A DNA stretch of 22,493 nt from a virus. The notes under the pieces were generated by a model. It was not told the origin of the DNA and did no database searches. It saw nothing but the letters and a program-made list of their open reading frames with translations. The stretch spans positions 1-22,493 of the IMG/VR virus record IMGVR_UViG_3300018041_000076; one strand, 5' to 3'. This document shows positions 8,649 through 16,086 of the stretch, piece after piece. How positions within the stretch are numbered: position 1 is the first letter of the stretch; every line of letters begins with the position of its first letter. The translations under genes were made by a program, and so were the position numbers.

Positions 8649-9383
8649 TTATCTTCTAGTTCTTCCGCTAGTACCTGAGGAACCCAATTTTATACCTTGT
8701 GCATCTGCTTCCTCATACACTTGGATTAGATCATCAACAATTGGATCTCTATGATTCTGTAGTAAAGTTATCCCTACAGCATTTTTAATTTTTCTCATTG
8801 ATTTATATAAGAATCTAAACCCAGATTCTCGTTTTGACTTTAAATCAACTTGATGATCATCACCACATATAATCATTTTAGAACGTAAACCAATACGAGT
8901 GGCAATCATTTCCATTTGTTCATGAGTAACGTTTTGAGCTTCATCTACAATAATACATGAATCTAGGAATGTTCTACCCCTCATAAATGCTAAAGGAACA
9001 ATTTCAATTTTTCCGTCTTCAATAAGTTTTTCTACTTTATCTTTATCATATAAAGCAAACATGTTTTGATAGATTGGTTGAATCCATGGATCCATCTTTT
9101 CACGTAAATCACCAGGTAAAAATCCTATTTCTTCTTTCGATACTGTAGGTCTGGTAATAATAATTTTTTCATAATGTCTTCTAAGGAGACCATCTAGAGC
9201 TATTTGCACTGCTAATAATGTCTTACCAGAACCAGCTTTACCAGCTAGCATTGTTATGGTGTTTTCTAATATTTTAGCTTTTGCTTCTTTTTGCTCTTCG
9301 TTTAATGTAATTTTAAATTTTATAGGGTTTTTCACTATTCTTTGATTTCTATGAACTTCATCGGTGTGAGGTTTTGATGCCAT
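8649..9383 (-). CDS. phoH: PhoH-like P-loop ATPase
   Basis: The 244-residue product carries a full PhoH core: Walker A GKAGSGKT (48-55), the ITRPTV.KEEIGFLPGD block (77-92), FMRGRTFLDSCIIVDEAQN with Walker B (133-151), and ICGDDHQVD (172-180). PhoH proteins bind ATP; some are fused to RNases and are RNA helicases, but the role of the phage copies is unsettled, so a direct link to phosphate uptake should not be assumed. The gene stands alone between two terminators, with a motif B copy 26 nt before the start, so it is probably expressed as a single-gene unit inside the structural cluster. The last residues (GSSGTSGRTRR) resemble the Gly-Ser/Thr triplets of the fibre and look like a disordered tail. 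Confidence 0.95.
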   Translation of the reverse strand: MASKPHTDEVHRNQRIVKNPIKFKITLNEEQKEAKAKILENTITMLAGKAGSGKTLLAVQIALDGLLRRHYEKIIITRPTVSKEEIGFLPGDLREKMDPWIQPIYQNMFALYDKDKVEKLIEDGKIEIVPLAFMRGRTFLDSCIIVDEAQNVTHEQMEMIATRIGLRSKMIICGDDHQVDLKSKRESGFRFLYKSMRKIKNAVGITLLQNHRDPIVDDLIQVYEEADAQGIKLGSSGTSGRTRR

Positions 9384-9409
9384 ATCTTTAGTTTTACGTA
9401 TAATAACTT

Positions 9410-9426
9410 TTATCGATTATACATAT
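9410..9426 (-). promoter_or_regulatory. Motif B copy before phoH
   Basis: The sense strand reads ATATGTATAATCGATAA, 26 nt before the phoH ATG and 1 nt after the T-run of the capsid-gene terminator. It shares 15 of 17 positions with the copy at 12276-12292. It contains TATAAT, the sigma-70 -10 consensus, but no clear -35 box is visible upstream because the terminator T-run lies there. Confidence 0.55.
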
Positions 9427-9427
9427 G

Positions 9428-9456
9428 AAAAAAAAAGCCCCGCTTGCGCGGGGCTT
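9428..9456 (-). terminator. Intrinsic terminator of the capsid gene
   Basis: The sense strand reads AAGCCCCGC, loop GCAA, then GCGGGGCTT: a perfect 9-bp stem (7 bp GC-rich) closed by a GNRA tetraloop and followed by a T-run (plus strand A at 9428-9436, the last two in the stem). It begins 24 nt after the capsid stop codon. Confidence 0.94.
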
Positions 9457-9479
9457 AATTTTATCTACTCTAAGTTAGA

Positions 9480-11099
9480 TTAGAGAGTTTGTAGACCATC
9501 TACGTAAATTTTTCCGTAGAATTCTGGACGTACTACTTTCTTAGCGTAACGAGTCAATAGACCTTTACGTGGAGTAAAGCTATCTGGATCGTATACCATT
9601 GGAGTCATGATTAATGGAATGTATGGAGCGAATACCGCACCAGCTTCCAAGAATTGACCACCTCTAAAGCCCATCAAGATTGTGTTTTCTTTCATGTATG
9701 GGTTTTTGTAAACAGTGTATCTGTTATTGATAGTACCAGCTTTTTGTACACCAAATGCGTAAGAAGCTTTAGTAACATCACCGTCAGAGCTAGAAGCGAA
9801 TCCTGGGATTGATTCCAAGATAGTTGCTACTGTTGGAGAGATAACCATGAAGTTAGCTCCACCTCTAAGTGTTCTTTGGTGAATTTGGTTACTTAATTTC
9901 TGCATTTTAGTTCCTAAAGTTTGGAACCACTGACCTTGAGTGTTGAAGAACCCTAAAGCACTTTCAGCACCGTCAACGTTTGAGATAGCTTTGTTGTTTA
10001 CAGCTGACCAGTACTCAGTACCACCTGCAGCAGAATCAATCAACATATCTAAGATTTCCATATCAATTTCTAATGAAATGTACTCACTCATGATTGAAGT
10101 CAATTCAGCTTCAGCATCTAAGCTATGGTAAGCGTTCAAATCTTGAGCGAACTCAGGAGTCCAAACAGCTTTCAACTTACGAGTCTTAGCAACGATTGCT
10201 TCAGACTTCATTTGAACGTTGATTTCTGGAATAGAAATTGCTGCGTTGTCGCCGTTCAAGTTAGTGTTACCATCTTCGAAGTCGCCTCTGTTAGCGTCAG
10301 TTGGTTGTAATGAGTAAACGATATCTACTGCATCTGATACTACTGCTAAATTATCTACAGCTACGAATTGTAGTGTAGAACCTGACACTTTTGTAAATGC
10401 TGGTAATACATTAGAAGGAGTAATTGCTGAAGATGTTGGGTAGAAACCACGGATTGCTTCTGCATCGTAGTTAGCATCTAAACCAGCTAGATCGATTGAG
10501 TAAACACTGTAATTAGCGATTGAAGCTGAATAAGCACCATCGGCATTCATATCAGCAAACCAATCAGCTGGAGCAACTGCACTAAATGTTACAGCAGAAG
10601 CAGTGTTGTTGATTGAGTAACCGAAACGACCAGCTCCGTACATACCACCAGTTGATTCGTTACCGAAGTTAGCTGAAGGAGTACCGTACATTGAGTTTTC
10701 ACCAGCAACCGAACTAAATGGAGCTTTTGTAGTTCCGTATTGGAAATCTAGGTAAAATACTAGACCTGAAGGCAAGTTCATTGGTTGAACCGAAACGAAT
10801 TCTTTCGCTGCGATTTGACCAAATACTTTTCTTACCAATGGAAGAGCTACACCAGCCCATTGACCACCAGTTCCAGCAGTAAAGTTACCAGCACCAGCAC
10901 CACCACCAGTGTTTGATTCTTCCATAACCAATTGCTTGGCTTGGTTTTCTAGGATCATAGACATATTGTTCTTTTCGGTCTCGTTTTTAGTACCTTCCAA
11001 TAGTCCAGTTTTTTCCCATTTTGACGCTAATCTTGCAGCATCTGACTGCAATGATTTGTAAGGATTAGCGCTTTCTAAAAGAGATTGTAATTGTGACAT
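9480..11099 (-). CDS. 23: Major capsid protein, gp23-like
   Basis: The 539-residue product is close to T4 gp23 (521). The first 60 residues are a helical, charged leader ending in QLVMEESNTGGG (57-67). In T4 the gp21 protease cuts gp23 after Glu65, so a cut around Glu60/Glu61 is expected here. Next come GAGNFTAGTGGQWAG (69-83) and ALPLVRKVFGQIAAKEFVSV then QPMNLPSGLVFYL, matching the T4 block 'MGMVRRAIPNLIAFDICGVQPMNSPTGQVFAL'. The C-terminal third has an HK97-fold-like segment with LRGGANFMVISPTVA and PEFYGKIYVDGLQTL at the end. It forms the hexamers of the head shell. It follows the scaffold gene by 30 nt and has its own terminator, forming a two-gene unit with the scaffold. The leader before the ATG is A-rich without a clear Shine-Dalgarno site. 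Confidence 0.96.
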   Translation of the reverse strand: MSQLQSLLESANPYKSLQSDAARLASKWEKTGLLEGTKNETEKNNMSMILENQAKQLVMEESNTGGGAGAGNFTAGTGGQWAGVALPLVRKVFGQIAAKEFVSVQPMNLPSGLVFYLDFQYGTTKAPFSSVAGENSMYGTPSANFGNESTGGMYGAGRFGYSINNTASAVTFSAVAPADWFADMNADGAYSASIANYSVYSIDLAGLDANYDAEAIRGFYPTSSAITPSNVLPAFTKVSGSTLQFVAVDNLAVVSDAVDIVYSLQPTDANRGDFEDGNTNLNGDNAAISIPEINVQMKSEAIVAKTRKLKAVWTPEFAQDLNAYHSLDAEAELTSIMSEYISLEIDMEILDMLIDSAAGGTEYWSAVNNKAISNVDGAESALGFFNTQGQWFQTLGTKMQKLSNQIHQRTLRGGANFMVISPTVATILESIPGFASSSDGDVTKASYAFGVQKAGTINNRYTVYKNPYMKENTILMGFRGGQFLEAGAVFAPYIPLIMTPMVYDPDSFTPRKGLLTRYAKKVVRPEFYGKIYVDGLQTL

Positions 11100-11129
11100 T
11101 TTTTTCTTTGTTTTTTAGCGTTTAATAAT

Positions 11130-12185
11130 TTAAATAATTCCTGCGAGTTTTTTAAATCTATTTACCATTTCATTTGATTCAACAATTGGCTGTTTAGCTT
11201 CTTTAACAATGCCGGTTGCTTTTGAAGCAGAACCCATAACATTTTCAGTTACAGTTTTCTTTGCAGATTTGATATTCTCAGAAAGAGTTTCAAATACTAC
11301 TTTTACTTCTTTAACAGTTTCAGCTTTGTCAAATGCACCTAAAACTTTAGCTTTTTGTGATTCATTTAACGATCTGGTTTTAAAGATTTTGTTTGCGTAG
11401 AGTAATTTAGCGTTTAGTAAGTTGATTTCGTTAAGTTCTGATTTCAATGTAGCAATAGTTTCTAATGCTTCATCTAATTCTTTTTTAACTTCATCCATGT
11501 CCTCACCTTCTTCTACGTCTTCACCTTCTTCCATCATATCCACAGAAGTCATTTCATCGTCTTCTACTTCAATTTCTCCGTCGGCGTCAACGTCTACTTC
11601 TACATCGTCTTCGAAGTCTTCTCCGGCTTCAAGCTCTCCAGCTTTAACCATGTCTTCGATTACGTCTTCGATGAATTTCTTAAGATCTTCTTCTGACATG
11701 TCTTCAAGGTCGATTTCTTCATCTTCCTCTCCAGCTTCAACATCTTCGTCTTCTTCTTCAGTTTCAGTTTCTTCAGCTTCTTCAGCTTCTTCTACTTCTT
11801 CTTTAGCTTCTGACATTTCGTCTTCACCTTCGGTAATGTCTTCTGTTTTTTCTTCAGAAAGTTCACCTTCCAACTCAGCTAAAATTTCATCTAAATCCAT
11901 TTCTTCATCCATCGCATCAGCCTCGTCCATTTCGTCCTTAGCTTCTTCGATAGTTTCATCAACTTCTTTTTCTGATTTTTTAACCTCGTCCATTTCTTCT
12001 GCTTCGTCTACTTCGTCGTAGCCTTCTTCCAAGTCCTCTCTTTCCATTTCTTCTAGCTTGCTAGCGAACATGGCTTGGAGTTGAGGAGAGAATGCTTCTT
12101 CTAAAGCAGCTTTAGCATTTGCGATGGCAGACTCCTTTACGGTCTTAGCATCAGCAATGGCTTCTTTTAAAAAGTCTCTGTTCAT
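11130..12185 (-). CDS. 22: Prohead core scaffold protein, gp22-like
   Basis: The 351-residue product begins MNRDFLKEAIADAKTVKESA and ends with VNRFKKLAGII. Residues about 45-250 are extremely rich in Glu and Asp, with a coiled-coil-like segment after it (KKELDEALETIATLKSELNE) and a lysine-rich C-terminal third. Sequence conservation of scaffolds is weak, so the call rests on position (directly between the gp21-like protease and gp23-like capsid genes, as in T4), acidic composition, and the C-terminal pattern also seen in other T4-type gp22 proteins. It should assemble inside the prohead and be degraded by the protease. It is longer than T4 gp22 (269), the extra length being mostly the acidic stretch. 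The acidic run creates a serine-rich spurious frame on the plus strand. Confidence 0.85.
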   Translation of the reverse strand: MNRDFLKEAIADAKTVKESAIANAKAALEEAFSPQLQAMFASKLEEMEREDLEEGYDEVDEAEEMDEVKKSEKEVDETIEEAKDEMDEADAMDEEMDLDEILAELEGELSEEKTEDITEGEDEMSEAKEEVEEAEEAEETETEEEDEDVEAGEEDEEIDLEDMSEEDLKKFIEDVIEDMVKAGELEAGEDFEDDVEVDVDADGEIEVEDDEMTSVDMMEEGEDVEEGEDMDEVKKELDEALETIATLKSELNEINLLNAKLLYANKIFKTRSLNESQKAKVLGAFDKAETVKEVKVVFETLSENIKSAKKTVTENVMGSASKATGIVKEAKQPIVESNEMVNRFKKLAGII

Positions 12186-12275
12186 TTTTCCTAAAATTTT
12201 GTTTGGAAACTACGCTTATTAAGAAACGTAATGGGGGGTTTGAATTAATTTCGATACCATATAAGAGATGGCATA

Positions 12276-12292
12276 TTAACGAGTATACATAT
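12276..12292 (-). promoter_or_regulatory. Motif B copy before the scaffold-capsid unit
   Basis: The sense strand reads ATATGTATACTCGTTAA, 90 nt before the scaffold ATG and 24 nt after the terminator T-run. It matches the copy before phoH at 15 of 17 positions. It has TATACT as a -10-like word, with TTGAAA 14 nt upstream, which is too close for a standard sigma-70 promoter, so a phage-modified promoter is possible. Confidence 0.55.
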
Positions 12293-12316
12293 ATGGGGAT
12301 ATTTCAAAGTCGCAAG

Positions 12317-12345
12317 AAAAAAAAAAAGCCCGCTTTCGCGGGCTT
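12317..12345 (-). terminator. Intrinsic terminator after the prohead protease gene
   Basis: The sense strand reads AAGCCCGC, loop GAAA, then GCGGGCTT, a perfect 8-bp stem with a GNRA tetraloop, followed by a long T-run (plus strand A at 12317-12327). It closely resembles the terminator after the capsid gene. It ends the unit that runs down through the protease gene. Confidence 0.94.
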
Positions 12346-12349
12346 AGGT

Positions 12350-12368
12350 CTTAGGATACTATCCTAAG
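12350..12368. repeat. Perfect 9-bp inverted repeat with a single central base
   Basis: The plus strand reads CTTAGGATA C TATCCTAAG. The arms are perfect and the 1-nt centre is too small for an RNA hairpin loop without opening the inner pairs, so a protein-binding site (operator-like) or cruciform is as likely as an RNA element. It lies 4 nt upstream, in sense order, of the terminator stem and overlaps the G9 tract. Confidence 0.6.
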
Positions 12369-12404
12369 GGGGGGGGTTGTTGTTGCCTAAGGTAGCAGGC
12401 GAGT

Positions 12405-13010
12405 TTAAACTATAGGACAATGTCCATTCGAACATAAAATTTCTCCTATAATTGAATTTACTTTAGAATATTTGTTTAGACCCTTTACATCTAAACCTTC
12501 TTTTACTAATTGCATATATGAGCCTGGGTTGGATGGTGTTGATACAAAATCCCAACATAATAATTCGAAGTCATCTTGTACTTCTAATACTTCACCTCTT
12601 TGTTCAAGAGATCCCATTCCACGAGACGATACACCTACTGTAATACCACTTTCAATAAGTGCTTTAAGGATATTTCCTGAAGGTGTAGGTAATACTTCTA
12701 TTTTACCTACTACATTATCTCCATCCCACCACATATCTTTAATGTTGTGTGAAACATTCTTTAAGTTAATTACAGAAGATTCTGGGTGATCAAGTTCGCC
12801 CATTGCTCTATTCTCCTTAACTGACTGCATATACTTATCGATTTCTCGTTCCCATAGGTCTTTTGAATAGTAACGACCGTTACCATTCTTAACCTCAGCC
12901 GTAGCTAAAATACCCTCAACCATAGGATTTCCTCTCTCAGAAAGTTTCCCTTCTGAAAGCATCAGTCCTTGAGGAGTAAAGAGGTTAGTCTCAATAAGTA
13001 ATTTTTTCAT
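12405..13010 (-). CDS. 21: Prohead core protease, gp21-like
   Basis: The 201-residue product (T4 gp21 has 212) has the catalytic pattern of the T4-type prohead serine protease: His75 in GELDHPE, Ser129 in GVSSRGMG, and Asp154 in CWDFVSTPSNPG. The block NGNGRYYSKDLWEREI (42-57) is the usual substrate-side region near the N-terminus. The enzyme cuts the scaffold, the capsid leader and itself during head maturation. It sits directly upstream of the scaffold and capsid genes as in T4. The C-terminus ends with ILCSNGHCPIV, with two cysteines, and could be removed by self-cleavage. It is the last gene before the terminator at 12317-12345. Confidence 0.93.
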   Translation of the reverse strand: MKKLLIETNLFTPQGLMLSEGKLSERGNPMVEGILATAEVKNGNGRYYSKDLWEREIDKYMQSVKENRAMGELDHPESSVINLKNVSHNIKDMWWDGDNVVGKIEVLPTPSGNILKALIESGITVGVSSRGMGSLEQRGEVLEVQDDFELLCWDFVSTPSNPGSYMQLVKEGLDVKGLNKYSKVNSIIGEILCSNGHCPIV

Positions 13011-13049
13011 CTTAGTATTCGATTTGAGTTTCTACTAGTACCTTTTTCA

Positions 13050-14051
13050 TTAGTCTTCGTGAACGTATCCGGGTTGTTTTGTATAGTCTTCTGGGTTTGA
13101 AGGTACTTCGTCAGCTTCGTCTACAATTTCAGTCTTAACGTAAGATTTACCACACATTTTTTCATACAACTTCTCCATTTTAGCCTTTCTTTTTTCAAGG
13201 TCTTTAACTTCACGTTGCATGTCTTTTACTTTTTTCTTGTCTGCTAATTCTGATAGATTTTCATCTTCAGTAACCATGGTAATTCTTTGATTTTTAGACT
13301 CAATAATTTCCTCTAAAGCTTCAATTTGCATTTCTAATGTAGCAATTCTACCATTTTTTTCAATTTCAGATAACTTAGAATCTGTTGTTTCTTTTTTAGC
13401 TTTTTTCTTTGTAGGTTTTGACTCTTCACCTTCGTTAAGGATATCTAATAAAGAAATAGAAGTGTTTTCTTTTAACTTTACAGGCTCCATTTTATCTGTT
13501 TTAGATGCTTTTAGGCCTGGTAATTCGTCAGTGTAACCAACACCTTTTTCTCCGAATTGACCATCTTTAACATAGTGAAGTTGATCTTTAGCTAGATTTT
13601 TAGCTACGATTTCTTTTAATTCGTCAATTGACTTGTCTGCGTTTTTAGGATCTTTCATTTCAGTGTAGTATCCTTTTAAGAATTCCTCACCAAATACGTT
13701 ATCAACGTTTTTCTTATCCTTATAATCGAAGTTTTTTTCTTCTAAGTCTTCAACTTCTTTAGAAACTTTTTTCTCTACAGCTTTAGCTTCTTCAGAAATG
13801 GTTTCCATGTTTTCATTGAAGATTTTAAACCAATCAGGGTTTGAAGATTTACCTACAGATACAACTCCAATACCCATTAGATTTTCTGAGATTAGATGTT
13901 GATGTTTTAATGCTGATACTGTTTCGTTTAATGTAGCTGAGTTGCGGACAATATTAGGGAATTGACGCTTAGCTGCTTTCATAAACACCTCAGCATTTCC
14001 TTTTCCTTCTGAGATTAGGTTATATTGTTCTTGTAATGTTTTTTGTTTCAT
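13050..14051 (-). CDS. Unassigned charged coiled-coil protein in the prohead-core position
   Basis: I do not recognise a named family in this 333-residue product. It begins MKQKTLQEQYNLISEGKGNA, is lysine- and glutamate-rich, and has a long coiled-coil-like helix at about 225-300 (IATLEMQIEALEEIIESKNQ and MQREVKDLEKRKAKMEKLYE). A lysine-rich cluster (KPTKKKAKKE) follows the short hydrophobic block ISLLDIL in the middle. It lies between the portal and the protease genes, where T4 keeps gp67 and gp68, so a prohead-core or internal protein is a fair inference. A motif A copy ends only 2 nt before the ATG, so if that motif is a promoter the message would be leaderless. Confidence 0.75.
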   Translation of the reverse strand: MKQKTLQEQYNLISEGKGNAEVFMKAAKRQFPNIVRNSATLNETVSALKHQHLISENLMGIGVVSVGKSSNPDWFKIFNENMETISEEAKAVEKKVSKEVEDLEEKNFDYKDKKNVDNVFGEEFLKGYYTEMKDPKNADKSIDELKEIVAKNLAKDQLHYVKDGQFGEKGVGYTDELPGLKASKTDKMEPVKLKENTSISLLDILNEGEESKPTKKKAKKETTDSKLSEIEKNGRIATLEMQIEALEEIIESKNQRITMVTEDENLSELADKKKVKDMQREVKDLEKRKAKMEKLYEKMCGKSYVKTEIVDEADEVPSNPEDYTKQPGYVHED

Positions 14052-14053
14052 GG

Positions 14054-14064
14054 TTATAAATATT
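14054..14064 (-). promoter_or_regulatory. Motif A copy before the 333-residue coiled-coil gene
   Basis: The sense strand reads AATATTTATAA, then CC and the ATG at 14051. This is the shortest distance of the six copies and argues either for a leaderless message or for a role at the level of translation or RNA processing. Confidence 0.5.
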
Positions 14065-14072
14065 ATATATTT

Positions 14073-14402
14073 TTATGATTTTGTTCCTCTTAATAATAGT
14101 GTTGCTGCTGTTACGTTGTTTGTTGGTGTAAATATTACATCACCACCACCAGGAGCTACAGTAACACCTGCTATGTATTCGTTGTTAACTAAACCCGAAA
14201 CACCACTACCTAAAGTAAATGAACCTTCTAGGTTTTTAGGTGAGGCATCATCATAAATTCCTTCACTATTTCTAGTAGTTTCAAATATGAAATAAGAAGA
14301 ACCTATTAAAGGGTTGTCAATGCTATAAGTAACAGGAGTCCCAGCCACTAAATCAGTTGGTTGAGTTTCTGCACTCTGTATTACGGATACATTAATTGCC
14401 AT
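14073..14402 (-). CDS. Small unassigned beta-rich protein, possibly a virion surface protein
   Basis: The product has 109 residues and is rich in Thr, Val, Gly and Asn, with alternating strands (TPVTYSID, GSSYFIFETT, GSFTLGSG, GGDVIFTPT, AATLLLRG) and no charged coiled coil, unlike its neighbours. That composition suits a small beta-sandwich such as a head decoration protein or fibre base, but nothing recognisable fixes the function. The start ATG overlaps the stop of the 267-residue gene by one base and is preceded by AAAGGAGAAG, one of the few clear Shine-Dalgarno-like sites here, although those bases also encode the end of the upstream protein. Confidence 0.7.
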   Translation of the reverse strand: MAINVSVIQSAETQPTDLVAGTPVTYSIDNPLIGSSYFIFETTRNSEGIYDDASPKNLEGSFTLGSGVSGLVNNEYIAGVTVAPGGGDVIFTPTNNVTAATLLLRGTKS

Positions 14403-15205
14403 TATTCTTCTCCTTTAAGTAAATCCTTAATATCGTTGATGTAATCAAGAACTAAATCAGTTGGTTTAACTACAGCATAAGAACTGGGATTGTCTGTGTA
14501 GTATTGAACTGTTTCGTTTTTAGCATTACTTAACATCTTATAAATATCGTTAAGTTGTTGCTCAATTTCATCAAATGCTGCTATTCTTCTCTGTTGGAAT
14601 GTACTTGAGCTTTCAGCTTCAAATAAATTTTTTACTTCAACTCCAGATCCTTTAATTTTATTAGGAACTAACTTATACCCGAACTTTTTAGTATACATCC
14701 CACCTTTTTTAGCATCTCCCTTTTTACCAAAGGCATATGGGGTTGCATATTGGGCTCCTGTACCAGGAGTAAAGGTGGCAGCACCGCTACCTCCCCCAGT
14801 TGTAGAAATTTCTTCTAAGGTATTTTTGATTTGGTTATATTGGTCTGGGTAGTTTTTTCTAAGATGAGTTCTGTATTTGTTAAATACTACTTTCAACTCA
14901 GCTGCTGCTGCTTTAATAATTTGATCATTTTTAGCATCTTCAGTACCCATTAATTGTTTTAATGCTTTAACGGCATCAGACATTTTCTTCAATGAATCAC
15001 CAAATGACGCTAATTTAATAATATCGTGACCAATACTATTAGTTTCGGGATCAACATTACTAGTTTTGAAGTATGTATCTAAATTATCTGTAAAGAAATC
15101 TGTATCTTTTACAGGGCCATACTTATCTTCTAAACGTTTAAGTAAAGCAGGATCTACGTCTTTTGGTTTTAACGTTTCTTTTATTTTATACTTGTAATTA
15201 CCCAT
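14402..15205 (-). CDS. Unassigned head-region protein sharing a block with the capsid protein
   Basis: The 267-residue product has a charged helical N-terminal half (1-130), then LEEISTTGGGSGAATFTPGT (130-149) continuing into GAQYATPYAFGKKGDAKKGG, then FGYKLVPNKIKGSG, and a helical C-terminus. The TTGG..GA..TP.AF..K pattern recurs in small structural proteins of marine T4-like phages. The part TGGGSGAATFTPGTGAQ lines up with TGGGAGAGNFTAGTGGQ of the capsid protein at its processing site, and both follow a Glu-Glu pair. I infer a head protein that may be cut by the gp21-like protease; the function itself is unknown. The gene overlaps the end of the 285-residue gene by 8 nt. Confidence 0.82.
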   Translation of the reverse strand: MGNYKYKIKETLKPKDVDPALLKRLEDKYGPVKDTDFFTDNLDTYFKTSNVDPETNSIGHDIIKLASFGDSLKKMSDAVKALKQLMGTEDAKNDQIIKAAAAELKVVFNKYRTHLRKNYPDQYNQIKNTLEEISTTGGGSGAATFTPGTGAQYATPYAFGKKGDAKKGGMYTKKFGYKLVPNKIKGSGVEVKNLFEAESSSTFQQRRIAAFDEIEQQLNDIYKMLSNAKNETVQYYTDNPSSYAVVKPTDLVLDYINDIKDLLKGEE

Positions 15206-16055
15206 TTGCTACAGTAAGTTCTTCTACCAAGCTATGGTACTGTAGTAAGTCAACTAAATGATCACTTTTTACCATGCCTCTGTTATCTAATTCTTTTATT
15301 AACTTAGAAACTTCACTTAGTTTAATCTTAACTACCTCTTCAGTAGATTTAGATATGTGATTTTTAATAGATTCTTTAATTGAATTAACTTCTTTATTAT
15401 AGAAGTCTTTAAGTTGAGTTGTATTATCTACAGACTCAATAAATTCTTTAAGCACACGTTTTTGGTTGTTACTTAAGTCTGAGTATTTTTCATTGAATTT
15501 CTCTAACATAATGCGGTATGTTAAAGTACGTAAATCTTTATCGTATGATTTAAATTCTGAAAGTACATCATCTTTTACATCATCTCTTTCAACATTTTCT
15601 TTTGTTAAATGTTCTAAAAGGGTTACTTTATTATCAACTATTTGATTAGGATCTGTTGCCTTATCAGTTGCGTAGATTTCAAACAAAGTGTATAATGAAG
15701 CTTGTGCCTTATAGTCATACAATTTAGTTTTAAACAACTCATCTACGTTATAATATTCTTTGAGCTCTTTAACTAAATTATATTTTTCTTTTCTTAATTT
15801 TGATCTATTAAGTTTATTTGAAGACTCCAATACTGTAGTAAGGACAATATTAGCTTTTGATTCGCTTAATGTCTTTGACTTGAATACAGTTTCATACAAT
15901 TTATATTCCTTTCCTATCTCAGTATTAACAAAATATTTCTTTAAGATTTTGATTGCAGGAGAAGTTGCTCCTGATAAAGTATCAGAAGTAATACGTTTTA
16001 CTAGTACCTCAAATAAAATACCAGTATTTTTAAATTTCGAATGTTTGATATACAT
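15198..16055 (-). CDS. Conserved protein next to the portal, function unknown
   Basis: The product has 285 residues and is mainly helical and rich in Lys, Leu and Glu. It opens MYIKHSKFKNTGILFEVLVK and continues RITSDTLSG and SPAIKILKKYF. I recall this opening from unassigned proteins next to the portal in marine T4-like phages, but cannot attach a function. No enzyme motif, membrane segment or signal peptide is seen. It starts 31 nt after the portal stop, with a motif A copy in the gap, and overlaps the next gene by 8 nt, so it probably acts in head assembly with its neighbours. Confidence 0.8.
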   Translation of the reverse strand: MYIKHSKFKNTGILFEVLVKRITSDTLSGATSPAIKILKKYFVNTEIGKEYKLYETVFKSKTLSESKANIVLTTVLESSNKLNRSKLRKEKYNLVKELKEYYNVDELFKTKLYDYKAQASLYTLFEIYATDKATDPNQIVDNKVTLLEHLTKENVERDDVKDDVLSEFKSYDKDLRTLTYRIMLEKFNEKYSDLSNNQKRVLKEFIESVDNTTQLKDFYNKEVNSIKESIKNHISKSTEEVVKIKLSEVSKLIKELDNRGMVKSDHLVDLLQYHSLVEELTVANG

Positions 16056-16069
16056 CTACGTCTATTTTT

Positions 16070-16080
16070 TTATAAATATA
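16070..16080 (-). promoter_or_regulatory. Motif A copy between the portal and the 285-residue gene
   Basis: The sense strand reads TATATTTATAA followed by an A-run, 14 nt before the ATG at 16055 and 6 nt after the portal stop codon. Confidence 0.5.
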
Positions 16081-16086
16081 TAAGAA

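Larger units (their letters stand above)
12186..12404 (-). other. Longest gene-free gap (219 nt) between protease and scaffold genes
   Basis: This gap holds, in sense order, a G9 tract (plus strand 12368-12376, C9 in the sense strand), a near-perfect palindrome (12350-12368), an intrinsic terminator (12317-12345), a motif B copy (12276-12292) and about 90 nt of leader before the scaffold ATG. No frame of useful length is seen in it. It is best read as the boundary between two late transcription units and the control region of the scaffold-capsid unit. Confidence 0.7.

Noticed and set aside
8649-9383. phoH as evidence that the phage controls phosphate uptake
   Set aside because: PhoH-like ATPases are common in phages and their role is unsettled; nothing else in the window concerns phosphate.
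11422-12021. A 199-codon plus-strand frame made almost only of serine
   Set aside because: It is the complement of the Glu/Asp-rich part of the scaffold gene (GAA/GAT read backwards give TTC/ATC, and TCT/TCA in the shifted frame).
14539-14546. A TATAAATA word inside the 267-residue gene
   Set aside because: It lies within coding sequence, far from any gene start, and is not followed by the A-rich leader of the other copies; treated as chance.
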